This document shows positions 1 through 8,363 of a stretch of 59,364 nucleotides of DNA, piece after piece. Every line of letters begins with the position of its first letter. Within the stretch, counting starts at the first letter, position 1. Both the position numbers and the translations under genes were made by a program. The DNA comes from a virus, in the IMG/VR virus record IMGVR_UViG_3300042543_000383, positions 1-59,364 of that record; one strand, written 5' to 3'. Below the pieces are notes generated by a model. That model had not been told where the DNA came from, did no database searches, and saw only the letters and a program-made list of their open reading frames with translations.

Positions 1-2
1 CC

Positions 3-977
3 GATACCCGGGAGGCGGACTTCATTGCATCGACCGCTGCCATCGACTCGCACGGCGAGATCGTTGAGCAGGTCTGGGACCTCGAACGGTACACGAAGAA
101 CCCCATCGTCCTTTACGGGCATGACCGATGGGACTTGCCAATCGGCAAGAGCACCAAGGTTGGCCTGGTGAATGAGCAGCTTGAGTGCACCATCCAGTTC
201 GCGTCCAAGGAGATGAACGAGAAGGCCGAACAGGTCTGGCTCCAAGTCCAGGGCGGGTTCCTCCGAGCGGTCAGCGTCGGCTTTCGCCCAAACGAGGTGA
301 GGCTTGAGGTCCGTGACGGTGAGGACGTTTGGGTCCTGTCCAAAAACGAACTGCTGGAGATCAGCGTCGTCCCGATTCCCTCGAATCCGGAGGCTCTGGC
401 GAAGATGAAAGCCAAGGCGCGCGATGCGCTTCAGGCCACAACGGTCGCAACCGGCGACACGGAGAAATCAATGGAAGTCACCGAGCAGGCCGCGAAGGCC
501 GAGCAAGAAGAGGCCGCTGCCGTCGCAGTGGTCGAGACCGTTACGCCCGCCGCAGAGCAAGCCACGGAACAGCCTGCCGAGAAGCAGGCCCCCGAGGCCG
601 CGCACACTACCGCCGTCGAGTCGACGGACGACGTCGCGAGCAAGGCTGTTGCGGAGCGGGATGCCGCACTGAAGGCCGCCCAGGAAGCCCGCGCAGAGTT
701 GGATGCGATTCGCGCCAAGGCGATTGCCAAAGAGGTGGATGACCTCGTGGGCAAGAAGTTCATGCCCGCCGCGAAGGACGCGTTCCTCGCCCTGGCCAAC
801 CTCTCCAAGAAGCACTTCGACGCCATCGTTGAACACCTTCCTCCGCTCAAGGTGCTGGACCAGGTGATTCCGCAGACGAACGACAAGGCCGTCGGCGCTG
901 CTGACCTCGGTGAGTTGTTGCTCAAGGAGCAGGACGAAGACGCGCCGGCTCAGGGCGATCTCGGCTCGCTTCTGTAA
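3..977 (+). CDS. Prohead protease with C-terminal scaffold (5' truncated)
   Basis: The reading frame is open from the left edge, so the N-terminus is missing. The first part has HK97/S78 prohead-protease hallmarks: an NPIVLYGHD segment with the likely catalytic His at 120-122, an AVSVGF segment with the likely catalytic Ser at 273-275, and the family block LLEISVVPIPSNPEAL. After about 150 residues the protein becomes Ala/Glu/Lys-rich with a predicted coiled coil, as in protease-scaffold fusions. By family, it would cleave the scaffold and capsid N-termini during maturation. The decoration and major capsid genes follow directly. The only doubt is where it starts. Confidence 0.9.
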   Translation, partial: DTREADFIASTAAIDSHGEIVEQVWDLERYTKNPIVLYGHDRWDLPIGKSTKVGLVNEQLECTIQFASKEMNEKAEQVWLQVQGGFLRAVSVGFRPNEVRLEVRDGEDVWVLSKNELLEISVVPIPSNPEALAKMKAKARDALQATTVATGDTEKSMEVTEQAAKAEQEEAAAVAVVETVTPAAEQATEQPAEKQAPEAAHTTAVESTDDVASKAVAERDAALKAAQEARAELDAIRAKAIAKEVDDLVGKKFMPAAKDAFLALANLSKKHFDAIVEHLPPLKVLDQVIPQTNDKAVGAADLGELLLKEQDEDAPAQGDLGSLL

Positions 978-1092
978 CCCGTTCGGCGCGCCGCAGGCCG
1001 CCACCAATCGAAACAAGTCAACCGGCGCGAATCCAGCCGACTGCATACGACGCAGTGGGAACGGGAGAGGTGCGTCCTGAAGAGGCAAACAC

Positions 1093-1503
1093 ATGGCTAC
1101 TCGTCCCCATATCAAGAACCAAAACGCGCTCGTCCAGGCATTCGTCGTCCCCGCCACCAAGGCTGTCACGCTCGGTAAGCGGGTGAAGTTCAGCGGCGCG
1201 GACAACGCCGTCGAAGACTGCGGCGCCAACGAGGACGGCATCGGCATCGCGATGGAATCCGGCGTTGCCGGCGACACCGTTTCCATCTCCCTCGAAGGCT
1301 TCGCGGTTGTCGAGGTTCTCGTCGGCACCGGCGGCGCGACGCGCGGCGCATACGCCAAGTTCCTCGCCGACGGCTTCACCGACCAGGCGACCGCTGACGG
1401 TACCACCGTCCGATTCCTCGTTGGCAAGTTCATGCAGAGCGGCGTTGCGGGTGACCGCGTCGGTCTTCTGCTGGGCGCCACCTCACCGCACTCCACGTCC
1501 TAA
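1093..1503 (+). CDS. Head decoration / capsid cement protein (DUF2190-like)
   Basis: This is a 136-residue, glycine- and alanine-rich, mostly beta protein. It has the phrase pattern of capsid-cement proteins (DGIGIAMES, AGDTVSISLEG, LVGTGGATRGAYAKF). It sits between the prohead protease and the major capsid gene, the usual place for a decoration protein that stabilises the shell. The ATG is preceded by a GAAGAGGCAA ribosome site. The upstream 115 bases (978-1092) hold no other gene that I can see. Confidence 0.8.
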   Translation: MATRPHIKNQNALVQAFVVPATKAVTLGKRVKFSGADNAVEDCGANEDGIGIAMESGVAGDTVSISLEGFAVVEVLVGTGGATRGAYAKFLADGFTDQATADGTTVRFLVGKFMQSGVAGDRVGLLLGATSPHSTS

Positions 1504-1628
1504 CGGACAGACAAGCGCTTTGAGGGCTCGCGCTCACCACCACTGAGCCCTCACCAACAACGCCACAAGACGTGTCTCGCAGGGTGCGGAACGCGACGGC
1601 GGCGCTCGACTTTTGACCAGAGGATTCA

Positions 1629-2684
1629 ATGCAATTCGACACCAAGAACGACGTCGTCGCTCGCGCCAAGGCCCTCATTGCGGACCCCCGCAACAAGGAG
1701 CTTGTGCTCCGCGCCAATGAGGCGCTCGTTCGCTGCAAGGGCGTCGCCGGCTCCCTGCACAACGACACCACCCTCACCAACCTGTCCATCCAGTACAAGA
1801 ACCCATCCCTCATCGGCCTCCAGCTGATGCCGGTGGTGAAGGTGGACAAGCTCTCGAACAAGTTCGCCAAGTACTCCCAGCGCGACCGTCTGGCGGTGCC
1901 CTCGGACGAGGTGACCAACCGCTCCGTCCCCAACGAGGTCAGCGAGAACCGCTCGTTCGACAACTACAGCTGCAAGCAGTACGCGCTGCTGAACTACATC
2001 GACGAGATGGAACTTCAGAACCAGGACGCGCCGCTCAACGAGATGGTTGACCTGATGGCTGCGGTGAACGACGCGCTGGCCTTGGCTGAGGAGCAACGCA
2101 TCGCGACCATCCTCACCACGGCCGCGAACTTCCCCACCGCGAACAAGGTCACCCTGTCCGGCACGGACCGCTGGTCCATCACCGGTGCGGAAGGCAGCAC
2201 CAGCGACCCCATCCGCGACATCCAGGTTGCCAACCGTGCGGTGTGGAGTGGCTTCGGCAACACCAAGCGCATCGGCTACTGCTCCGGCTCGGTGTTCGAT
2301 GTGCTCAAGCGGCACTCGAAGATCTCCGACCGCTTCAAGTACGTGCAGAGCGGTCTCCCGCTGCGCACGCAGATCGCGCAGATGCTGGAGCTTGACGACA
2401 TCCTCGTCGGCGACGCGTGGAACGACACGGCCAACATCGGCCAGGCGCAGAGCAACGCCCGCATCTGGGGCGCCTACTTCGGAGTGGTCTCGGTGGCATC
2501 GTCCCCGAGCACCCGCAGCGCGCACTTCGGCTCCACATTCCGCATGGGCGACAAGGTCTCGAACCAGTGGTTCGACCCGAAGATCGGCATGGCCGGCGGC
2601 TACTACGCCAAGGTCGGTATGGCGGAGGATCACAAGATCGTCGCCAGTGATGCCGGGTACCTCATCTCCGCCACGGTGGCCTAA
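1629..2684 (+). CDS. Major capsid protein
   Basis: The 351-residue product has the length and position of a major capsid protein. Segments support this: LIGLQLMPVVKV near residue 58, YALLNYIDEMEL near 118, and RIGYCSGSVFDVLK near 216. The last resembles the conserved strand of Mu gpT/E-type capsid proteins. It follows protease-scaffold and decoration genes and precedes connector genes. The TAA stop shares its A with the next ATG. The exact capsid family is uncertain, but the assignment rests on both sequence and order. Confidence 0.85.
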   Translation: MQFDTKNDVVARAKALIADPRNKELVLRANEALVRCKGVAGSLHNDTTLTNLSIQYKNPSLIGLQLMPVVKVDKLSNKFAKYSQRDRLAVPSDEVTNRSVPNEVSENRSFDNYSCKQYALLNYIDEMELQNQDAPLNEMVDLMAAVNDALALAEEQRIATILTTAANFPTANKVTLSGTDRWSITGAEGSTSDPIRDIQVANRAVWSGFGNTKRIGYCSGSVFDVLKRHSKISDRFKYVQSGLPLRTQIAQMLELDDILVGDAWNDTANIGQAQSNARIWGAYFGVVSVASSPSTRSAHFGSTFRMGDKVSNQWFDPKIGMAGGYYAKVGMAEDHKIVASDAGYLISATVA

Positions 2685-2881
2685 TGGCATCGCCGAAGAA
2701 GGAAGCGCCTCCTGAGGGAGAGCAGCCCAAGGAACAGACCCCGGTCGAGGCACCGAAGAAGGTGTACTTGGTCAGGCTCGGTGTTGGAGCAGTCCAGCAC
2801 AACGCAGGCCACTTCAAGGAGGGCGAGCCCGTTCCTGAAGAGCTTGTGGCAGAGCTTGCGGATCTGGTCGAAGAAGCGTGA
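2684..2881 (+). CDS. Small acidic head-associated protein, unknown
   Basis: A 65-residue protein whose ATG overlaps the capsid stop (TAATG), so it is translationally coupled to capsid. The N-terminal third is Lys/Glu/Pro-rich and probably disordered. The rest (KVYLVRLGVGAVQHNAGHF then EGEPVPEELVAELADLVEEA) looks like a short beta segment followed by a helix. Small proteins of this kind are common just after capsid genes. I do not recognise a defined family. Confidence 0.6.
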   Translation: MASPKKEAPPEGEQPKEQTPVEAPKKVYLVRLGVGAVQHNAGHFKEGEPVPEELVAELADLVEEA

Positions 2882-2888
2882 CACAACG

Positions 2889-2910
2889 GTGAGGCCTTAC
2901 GGGGCCTCAC
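2889..2910 (+). terminator. Stem-loop after the capsid genes
   Basis: A perfect 8-base-pair stem (GTGAGGCC with GGCCTCAC) closes a TTACGG loop 8 bases after the stop of the preceding gene. No U-rich tract follows, so it may be an attenuator, a 3'-end stabiliser or a weak terminator rather than a strong intrinsic one. Confidence 0.4.
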
Positions 2911-2961
2911 TCTAACCCCCACGGTGTCGAGGCCTTCGGGTCGCCACGCCGTGGTTCTTTC

Positions 2962-3066
2962 GCACGATGTCATTGCGGGACAGAGCCGCATGCCTCCTTT
3001 AGAGGGCGGCCGCCTATAAGCGAAAGCGAAGGGCGTCATCCGGTGGTGCAACTCCACCATCGTGCA
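2962..3066 (+). ncRNA. tRNA-like structured RNA candidate
   Basis: The ends form a perfect 7-bp acceptor-like helix (GCACGAT with ATCGTGC). The 3' strand of that helix is stacked directly on a 5-bp hairpin with a 7-base TGCAACT loop at 3042-3058, which is the geometry of an acceptor plus T arm. A single A then CC follow. The 73 bases between are too long for a normal tRNA and contain further hairpins (TGCGG/CCGCA, the palindrome GGCGGCCGCC, and GCGAAAGC). I could not find a convincing anticodon arm. It could be a divergent tRNA, a tRNA-like regulator or a packaging element. The 2882-3251 stretch holds no protein gene that I can see. Confidence 0.35.
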
Positions 3067-3151
3067 CCGGGGCAGCAGTTGGGCCCCACATACGCTCATC
3101 CGGCACGACCGGAAAGAGTAACGGCGTCATCCGCAAGGGTGGCGCCAGCAT

Positions 3152-3227
3152 GGGGCAGCAAGCCGCAAGGCGCGGCTCCCGATTCCAAATCGGGGAGAGC
3201 TTGGTTCGATCCCAAGGCGTCCCGCCA
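3152..3227 (+). tRNA. Probable tRNA-Trp (anticodon CCA)
   Basis: The element is 76 bases long, the canonical length. The D stem AGCC/GGCT encloses a loop with the AAGG bases. The anticodon stem CCCGA/TCGGG carries the loop TTCCAAA with CCA at 3185-3187. The T arm CTTGG-TTCGATC-CCAAG is perfect. The 3' end reads GCGTCCC-G-CCA, so CCA is encoded and the discriminator is G73, as in bacterial tRNA-Trp. Weak points are two mismatches at the base of the acceptor (pairs 6-67 and 7-66) and no U8. It lies just upstream of a connector gene. Confidence 0.55.
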
Positions 3228-3251
3228 ATCAACCGCCAGCGAGGCAAGACC

Positions 3252-3746
3252 ATGACCGTCGCGACCTACTTCTTCACCGACGCAGAGCTTGCCCAGCGCA
3301 TCGGCAAAGACGCGGTGCGCGCGTTGTTCGACGACAATCAGGACGGTGTTGCAGACACCGACAACCTGACTGCCATCAAGCGCGACGCGACGGCATGCGT
3401 TGCAGGCTACATGCGCGGCATCTACGCGCTTCCGCTGGAAGAGCCGGTGTCGAACGAGGTCAAGCGCCTCGCCCTCGATGTCGCCGTTGCCTACGCGGCA
3501 GAGCGGCACCCCGAGTACGTTCGTCGAGATTGGCGCGCAGCTTGGGAGAAGGTGCGGCAAGAGCTTTGCGATGTCCGCAACGGCAAGACCCGCCTCGACA
3601 TCTCCCCGAGCACCAACCCCGCAATCGCGCCGTCCAACGTCGGCGGTTCGGTTGGGACGGTAGTCTCCTCCGAGCAAGCCAACGGGAAGTCCGCCACCGC
3701 GGCACCAGAGGCTGGTTCGTTCTGGGGTGAGATGGGCGACTTCTAG
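3252..3746 (+). CDS. Head-tail connector, gp36/DUF1320-like
   Basis: The product is 164 residues. The ATG at 3252 is chosen because of the GAGGCAAG ribosome site and because codons further upstream run through the tRNA. The N-terminus (YFFTDAELAQRIGKDAV) followed by alternating helices with an AYAAERHPEYVRRDW stretch is typical of the Mu gp36 / DUF1320 adaptor family, which docks on the portal ring. The last 45 residues are Ser/Ala/Gly-rich and probably flexible. Confidence 0.7.
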   Translation: MTVATYFFTDAELAQRIGKDAVRALFDDNQDGVADTDNLTAIKRDATACVAGYMRGIYALPLEEPVSNEVKRLALDVAVAYAAERHPEYVRRDWRAAWEKVRQELCDVRNGKTRLDISPSTNPAIAPSNVGGSVGTVVSSEQANGKSATAAPEAGSFWGEMGDF

Positions 3747-3748
3747 TC

Positions 3749-4132
3749 GTGACCATCAGCATCGAGTTCGAGGGCATCGAGGAGTTCCGCCGCAACTGCC
3801 AAGAGGCAGCCAAGGAACTCGATGCAGGTCTCTACTCCGCGGTGAAGGAAGCCGCGGAAGCGGGCGCACTCGAAGCGCGCACCAACCACCCGTACACCAA
3901 CCGTACAGGGATGCTCGAAGCGAACACCGTCGCGCTGATGCTGCGGCAGGGGTTCGCAAACTACGAGGGAGAGATCTTCGCGAACCGCGAATACGCCTCC
4001 TACGTCAACGATGGGACGAGCCGTTCGAGGCCATACCCCTTCATGCCCCAGGCAGAGGCGAAAGCCCGCCAGGTGTTCGACTTCATCACCGGGAGCACCG
4101 TTGCAAGGGTCCTGGCCATCCTGAACCGCTGA
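3749..4132 (+). CDS. HK97 gp10-like tail completion / connector protein
   Basis: A 127-residue protein starting with GTG two bases after the preceding stop. It has the pattern of the HK97 gp10-like family: an N-terminal beta-strand (IEFEGIEEF), a long helix, an ARTNHPYTNRTGMLEANT segment, and EYASYVNDGTSRSRPYPFMPQA near the C-terminus. This family caps the tail or joins head and tail. Spacing to the next gene is 4 bases. Confidence 0.75.
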   Translation: MTISIEFEGIEEFRRNCQEAAKELDAGLYSAVKEAAEAGALEARTNHPYTNRTGMLEANTVALMLRQGFANYEGEIFANREYASYVNDGTSRSRPYPFMPQAEAKARQVFDFITGSTVARVLAILNR

Positions 4133-4136
4133 GCCC

Positions 4137-5105
4137 ATGCCCAACCTCCTAGGACCTCTCGCACTGCCGATCCCGGCAACGGAGCAGGAGGATAGCGCGG
4201 GCGATCCGCTCCTTGACTTGCTTGGCGAGTTCCTGACAGCGGCCATCAACGAAGAGTGCACGAACGCATGGCGCGAGCTGTCGAAGGACAGCACGGAAGC
4301 CGTCAATGCAGTCTTCACCTTCGACCCGAAGCAGCGCGGCGTTGAGTCCAAGAAGTTCCCGGCGCTGTTCATCTGGCGCACGGAGGACGGCGTAGACCGG
4401 CAGGTCGGTGATCTGCACATCTCCACCAACACAATCCAGATCCTCTGGGTGATGCCGGGACACTCAGGGCGGCCCCAGGTGACACGCAGAGACCCGTTCT
4501 GGCATGGGGTGATGTCTGCGGCACGGCTCGCGCTCACAAGCGACAGGCACCCCGCCTGGACGCACGTAGACGACGACACCGAAGGCGGCGCCTTCTACGG
4601 CTCCTGCTTCTCCAAGTGGGCCAACCTCTACTCAGAGCCCAAGGTCGGCAGGGCCAAGCCAGAGAAGTTGTCCGTCGAGTTCGTCGGCAGCAAGGACATG
4701 GTCCCCGAATACGTCGGCGCCTCACTGATGCTGATGGTGGATGAGACCGCGACCGGCACCGGTGCACCGGCACTGCCCTTCAACGGCGGCATCACCGGCA
4801 CCATCGTCACGGGAGAAGACCAGGGGCATACCCACCTTGCATTCGAGCTTGGTGTGAAGGTCTTCGCTCTGTCCGCTTCGACTGGCGACATTGCCGGCGG
4901 AGAGACCTTGACCATCATCGGCAACGGATTCGCCGAAGGCTGCACTGTCCTGTTCGGGACGGTGGCCGCGGCATCGGTCGAGTTCGACTCCGAGACAGAG
5001 CTGACCGTCGTCACGCCTGCCCATGCGGCGGGCTTGGTTGACGTGACGGTGACGAACCCATCCGGCGAGCTTGGCGTCCTTGGGGGCGCGTTCACCTTCG
5101 CCTGA
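4137..5105 (+). CDS. Tail-terminator-like protein with C-terminal IPT/TIG domain
   Basis: The protein has 322 residues. Residues 1-215 form an unfamiliar domain in the position of a tail terminator or completion protein. Residues about 238-322 read as an Ig-like IPT/TIG domain (LSASTGDIAGGETLTIIGNGF, then LTVVTPAHAAG and VDVTVTNPSG). Such Ig-like add-ons on phage structural proteins are thought to bind surface polysaccharide weakly. The fusion makes this gene longer than usual for its position. Confidence 0.6.
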   Translation: MPNLLGPLALPIPATEQEDSAGDPLLDLLGEFLTAAINEECTNAWRELSKDSTEAVNAVFTFDPKQRGVESKKFPALFIWRTEDGVDRQVGDLHISTNTIQILWVMPGHSGRPQVTRRDPFWHGVMSAARLALTSDRHPAWTHVDDDTEGGAFYGSCFSKWANLYSEPKVGRAKPEKLSVEFVGSKDMVPEYVGASLMLMVDETATGTGAPALPFNGGITGTIVTGEDQGHTHLAFELGVKVFALSASTGDIAGGETLTIIGNGFAEGCTVLFGTVAAASVEFDSETELTVVTPAHAAGLVDVTVTNPSGELGVLGGAFTFA

Positions 5106-5149
5106 ACAACACATCTGCCTCGCATCCGGCGAGCACTGGAGACTCCTGA

Positions 5150-5719
5150 ATGCAGCGCACCATCAGCGTCATTGCGAACCCGTTCCACTTCATTGACGCC
5201 AACAACCGCCCCGCAGGCGTTGTCCCGGTGCCAGGTTTCCCAGGCCGCTACATCGGCGCCTTCCTCGACCACGAGGCCACCAGCAAGACGCGCTCAGAAG
5301 AGAAGATGGCCCGCCGGGGCGGGAAATCTGTCTTCGGCTACTTCGCCGACGCAGATGGCAAGCTGAAGCCGCAGAAGCTACCGGGGGACACTGGCTTCCT
5401 CGCTGGCATCTCCGCATCGATTCATGACGGCGCCATCCTCGCCGCAGACCTTGAGACCGCCTCGATGGTTGGCCTCAGCGCTCAGGCGTTCAAGGACCCC
5501 TACGAGCAACTGAAGGTTGAGCGCGACGCAGCTGTCGCCCGTCTGGAAGCAGAGGGCCGCAAGCCTGGTGCTTGGGCGACGGATGACAAGTTCTTCGCTC
5601 CACCGCAGGAGCCAACGCCAGAGGCGCAAGCCCAGGCAGAGCAACCCAAGGCCGAGGCAGAGCCGGAGCCCAAACAACCGCAGCGCGAGAAGAGCGCTGA
5701 GAAAGACAGCGCACAATGA
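5150..5719 (+). CDS. Structural-module protein of unknown function
   Basis: A 189-residue protein between the terminator-like gene and the sheath gene, overlapping the sheath start by 4 bases (ATGA). The N-terminal 110 residues look folded. The last 60 are Pro/Glu/Gln/Ala-rich and probably disordered. By position it could be a head-tail joining or tail-completion protein, but I do not recognise the fold. Confidence 0.55.
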   Translation: MQRTISVIANPFHFIDANNRPAGVVPVPGFPGRYIGAFLDHEATSKTRSEEKMARRGGKSVFGYFADADGKLKPQKLPGDTGFLAGISASIHDGAILAADLETASMVGLSAQAFKDPYEQLKVERDAAVARLEAEGRKPGAWATDDKFFAPPQEPTPEAQAQAEQPKAEAEPEPKQPQREKSAEKDSAQ

Positions 5720-7236
5720 GTGGACCGTTCGATACGGGCGTCTCCGCCTCGTACAAGGTTCCCGGGTTCTTCGGGAAGATCATCTTCGGCGCGGGCACTG
5801 TCAGTGCGGGCGCTGTTCGGCTTGTCTGTCTCCTGGTCGGCATGAAGACCAGCGCTGGAAGCCTCACGGTGGACAGTCAGATCGCCGACTGCACCAGCCA
5901 GGAAGAGGCAGACTCCTACGCGGGCGCCGGCTCGCAACTGGCGCGCATGGCGTACTCCGCGCTTCAGGTGCCGACGGTCAAGCTCAAGATGGCAGCCGTC
6001 ACCGAGCCCGGCGGCGGCAGCGCTGCAACCGTCACCATCGTCCTCACTGGCACCATCACCGCGGCTGGTGAGACCCACATCCGCATCGCAGGCAAGAGCT
6101 ACAAGACGGCCTTCCTCGCGACCGACACCCTGGACACCATCGGCGCAGCGGTCGTCGCCAAGATTTCCTCGGACACCCGCTGCCCGTTCTCGGCGGCCTA
6201 CAACAGCAGCACCGACACCATCACCCTGACGTGCCGAAACAAGGGCACGCAGGGGCGAGACTGGATCGTCTACTGGGTGACCGATGACATCGCTGCATCC
6301 GGCCTCATCGGCACGATTGCCGGCAGCTCTACCGTCAACACTGGCGGTGTTCGAGCCGGCGCAGCATCGTCCGGCACCGGTTCAGAGGACGTTACCTCGC
6401 TCCTCACCAAGCTCCTGACGAACCGCTACGCTCGCGTCGCTGTCGGTCACAACGACACCACGAACGCTGCGCTCTGGGAGGCCCACGTCAACGCCAAGGC
6501 GCTTGCCACCACGATGCTGTACGACCAACTGGTCTTCGGCTTCAACGGCACCTACGCCAACGCCATCAGCCTCGCAGCCACGACCCTCAACGCGCACCGC
6601 GCGCAAGTCGTTTGGCATCGCAACAGCGAAAGCCACCCCTGCGAGATCGCGGCCTACGTGGCAGCGAAGCGCTCGGTGGTGGAGCAGGCGACTTGGGTGC
6701 CGGACTACGACGGCCTGGAACTCACCCCCATCGCGCCTCAGGCGTTCGATGCGGACAAGCCCACGCCGGCCGAGCAAGACGCCGCCCTCAACAACGGCGT
6801 CACACCCTGCACCACGGTCAACGGCGTTGCGGTCTGCGTCCGCGCCATCACCACGTACTGCCTGAACGGCACTGCGCAGGACGAGCGCTGCCTCGACATC
6901 GGCGATGCGGTCTGCCCGGACCAGGCGATGATCGATCTGCAACTCTTCTGGTCCACGGAGTTCCGTCCGGCCAATCCCTACGTCGGTCCCGACCCGGCGG
7001 AGGGAGACCCCGAGCCCCCCAGCGGCGTTGCCTTCCCCAAGCTCTGGAACGGCAAGGTCGTTCAGAAGCTGGAGGAGTGGGGCCGCGCCGGATGGATGAA
7101 GTTCCCGCCGACCGGCATCTGGGCGCCGACGTCGACCTTCGTTGAAGCCTCCGAGGCCATTGCGACGGTCATCCCTCTCCCCGTTCGACGCCTGCAACAC
7201 CGCACCGACCAGGTGATGCGCCAGACCGCGAGCTGA
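5716..7236 (+). CDS. Contractile tail sheath protein (Mu gpL-like)
   Basis: At 506 residues this is the usual size for a Mu-type sheath. Its C-terminal half carries sheath features: a QLVFGFNG..ANAISLAATTLNAHRAQVVWHR stretch, a YVAAKRSVVEQATWVPDYDG stretch, and a terminal WAPTSTFVEASEAIATVIPLPVR. The insert around residues 95-215 is beta-rich and probably surface-exposed. The tube gene lies just downstream. This gene shows that the phage has a contractile tail. Confidence 0.9.
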   Translation: MSGPFDTGVSASYKVPGFFGKIIFGAGTVSAGAVRLVCLLVGMKTSAGSLTVDSQIADCTSQEEADSYAGAGSQLARMAYSALQVPTVKLKMAAVTEPGGGSAATVTIVLTGTITAAGETHIRIAGKSYKTAFLATDTLDTIGAAVVAKISSDTRCPFSAAYNSSTDTITLTCRNKGTQGRDWIVYWVTDDIAASGLIGTIAGSSTVNTGGVRAGAASSGTGSEDVTSLLTKLLTNRYARVAVGHNDTTNAALWEAHVNAKALATTMLYDQLVFGFNGTYANAISLAATTLNAHRAQVVWHRNSESHPCEIAAYVAAKRSVVEQATWVPDYDGLELTPIAPQAFDADKPTPAEQDAALNNGVTPCTTVNGVAVCVRAITTYCLNGTAQDERCLDIGDAVCPDQAMIDLQLFWSTEFRPANPYVGPDPAEGDPEPPSGVAFPKLWNGKVVQKLEEWGRAGWMKFPPTGIWAPTSTFVEASEAIATVIPLPVRRLQHRTDQVMRQTAS

Positions 7237-7258
7237 GAGGCGCGCGCAACCATCAACC

Positions 7259-7298
7259 CCGCCCTGCTGGCATGAGTCGGCAGGGCGGTCCTGTTTTT
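7259..7298 (+). terminator. Intrinsic terminator between sheath and tube genes
   Basis: A 9-bp perfect stem (CCGCCCTGC at 7259-7267 with GCAGGGCGG at 7280-7288) is followed by TCCTGTTTTT. It has the form of a Rho-independent terminator inside an otherwise continuous structural operon. Partial termination could set the ratio of sheath and upstream mRNA to tube mRNA. Confidence 0.75.
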
Positions 7299-7335
7299 CG
7301 CGCGGTCTCTTTCCGCGCCCGAAAGGACCACGCCA

Positions 7336-7719
7336 ATGGCAGCCCCCCGGATTCGCTCGCTCGCCTTCTACTACAAGGGCAAGAAGGCCGTCACCGTCAA
7401 CAAGTTCTCCATCAAGTACAACCTCAACCGCTCGGCGCAGTTCGGGCATGACGAGTACCTCGCCCACGCCGAAGGCATCGGCATGGTGCAGATCACATGC
7501 ACCGAAGTCGTCACCGTCTCCGGCTCCACCACGGTCGACGACCTGGAGAACATCCTGCTGAAGGGCGGCCGAGTGAAGTGCTCCGCCATCATCGGCGGTC
7601 GCTTCCAAGAGTTCGAGCTGACGGTGACCGACCTGAACTACGAGTCTGACTCGCAGGCTGGTACGGCCACCGGCAACATCACCCTCGAAGGCGCGCTGCC
7701 CGCTGGCGTGTCCGGCTAA
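7336..7719 (+). CDS. Tail tube protein (Mu gpM-like)
   Basis: A 127-residue, beta-rich protein directly after the sheath gene. It begins with RIRSLAFYYKGKKAVTVNKF and ends with a run of strands (FELTVTDLNYESDSQAGTATGNITLEG), consistent with the two-sheet tube fold of contractile tails. It would polymerise inside the sheath. Its stop shares an A with the next ATG (TAATG). Confidence 0.8.
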   Translation: MAAPRIRSLAFYYKGKKAVTVNKFSIKYNLNRSAQFGHDEYLAHAEGIGMVQITCTEVVTVSGSTTVDDLENILLKGGRVKCSAIIGGRFQEFELTVTDLNYESDSQAGTATGNITLEGALPAGVSG

Positions 7720-8363
7720 TGGCTACGCTGAAGCAAGTGTCCGAGCGCTTCGCCCACCTTCAGGGCGGAAAGCGGCAACGCTTCACCGTAGAGCTTCCGC
7801 TGGATGCTGTTTACGACGAAGAGAAGGCCGTCTACACGGGCCAGACCATCAAGGTAGACGTTACCCCGCTGGACATGCAGGAGGAGATCCTGGTGCTCGC
7901 GGGGGCCCGGCAATTCGCGGCAGACAACGGTGGCAAGGAAGACGACCCTGGCGACCCCATCTACGAGAAGGGGGCAAGGCTCAATACTTTGCTTCTGGCG
8001 TGCGTCGACCACGAGAGCCCGAAGGATGCACCGGTTCCGTTCTTCTCTTCGGTCTCCGAGATACTCCAGCAGAAGCTCCTGTCACCCGACCACCTAGCCA
8101 TTCTGCACGAAGCGCAGATGACGCATCAGGACCAATGCTCCCCCCGCAAGCTGGATATTCCGGCTAGCCAGTACATCGCGACAGTGGTGCACATGGCGGG
8201 AGGGAACCTCCCTTTTTTTCTCAGGCTGCGGCCAGGCATGCAGTGGAGCTTGGTGCATACTATGGCCAAGCAGCTTCTAGACTCACAAGCGCTCAAGTCG
8301 CTCTATTCCTTGCCCTCCGACACGACGACGCCGGATACGAGCGAGCCTTCGGTGAGTGAGTGA
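7719..8363 (+). CDS. Tail assembly chaperone (first), with slippery heptamer
   Basis: The 214-residue product lies between the tube and tape-measure genes, where tail assembly chaperones sit. At 8213-8219 the in-frame heptamer T-TTT-TTT follows a GGGAGG/CCTCCC hairpin that also offers a Shine-Dalgarno-like GGAGGG. A -1 slip there gives an alternative C-terminus of nearly the same length that stops at 8357-8359, immediately before the next start. The frame-0 tail is Ser/Thr-rich, while the -1 tail looks more like a folded helix. The normal product may therefore be either. Confidence 0.65.
   Translation: MATLKQVSERFAHLQGGKRQRFTVELPLDAVYDEEKAVYTGQTIKVDVTPLDMQEEILVLAGARQFAADNGGKEDDPGDPIYEKGARLNTLLLACVDHESPKDAPVPFFSSVSEILQQKLLSPDHLAILHEAQMTHQDQCSPRKLDIPASQYIATVVHMAGGNLPFFLRLRPGMQWSLVHTMAKQLLDSQALKSLYSLPSDTTTPDTSEPSVSE

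Noticed and set aside
468-1496. - strand ORF of 342 codons opposite protease and decoration genes
   Set aside because: Opposes two recognisable head genes and crosses their boundary.
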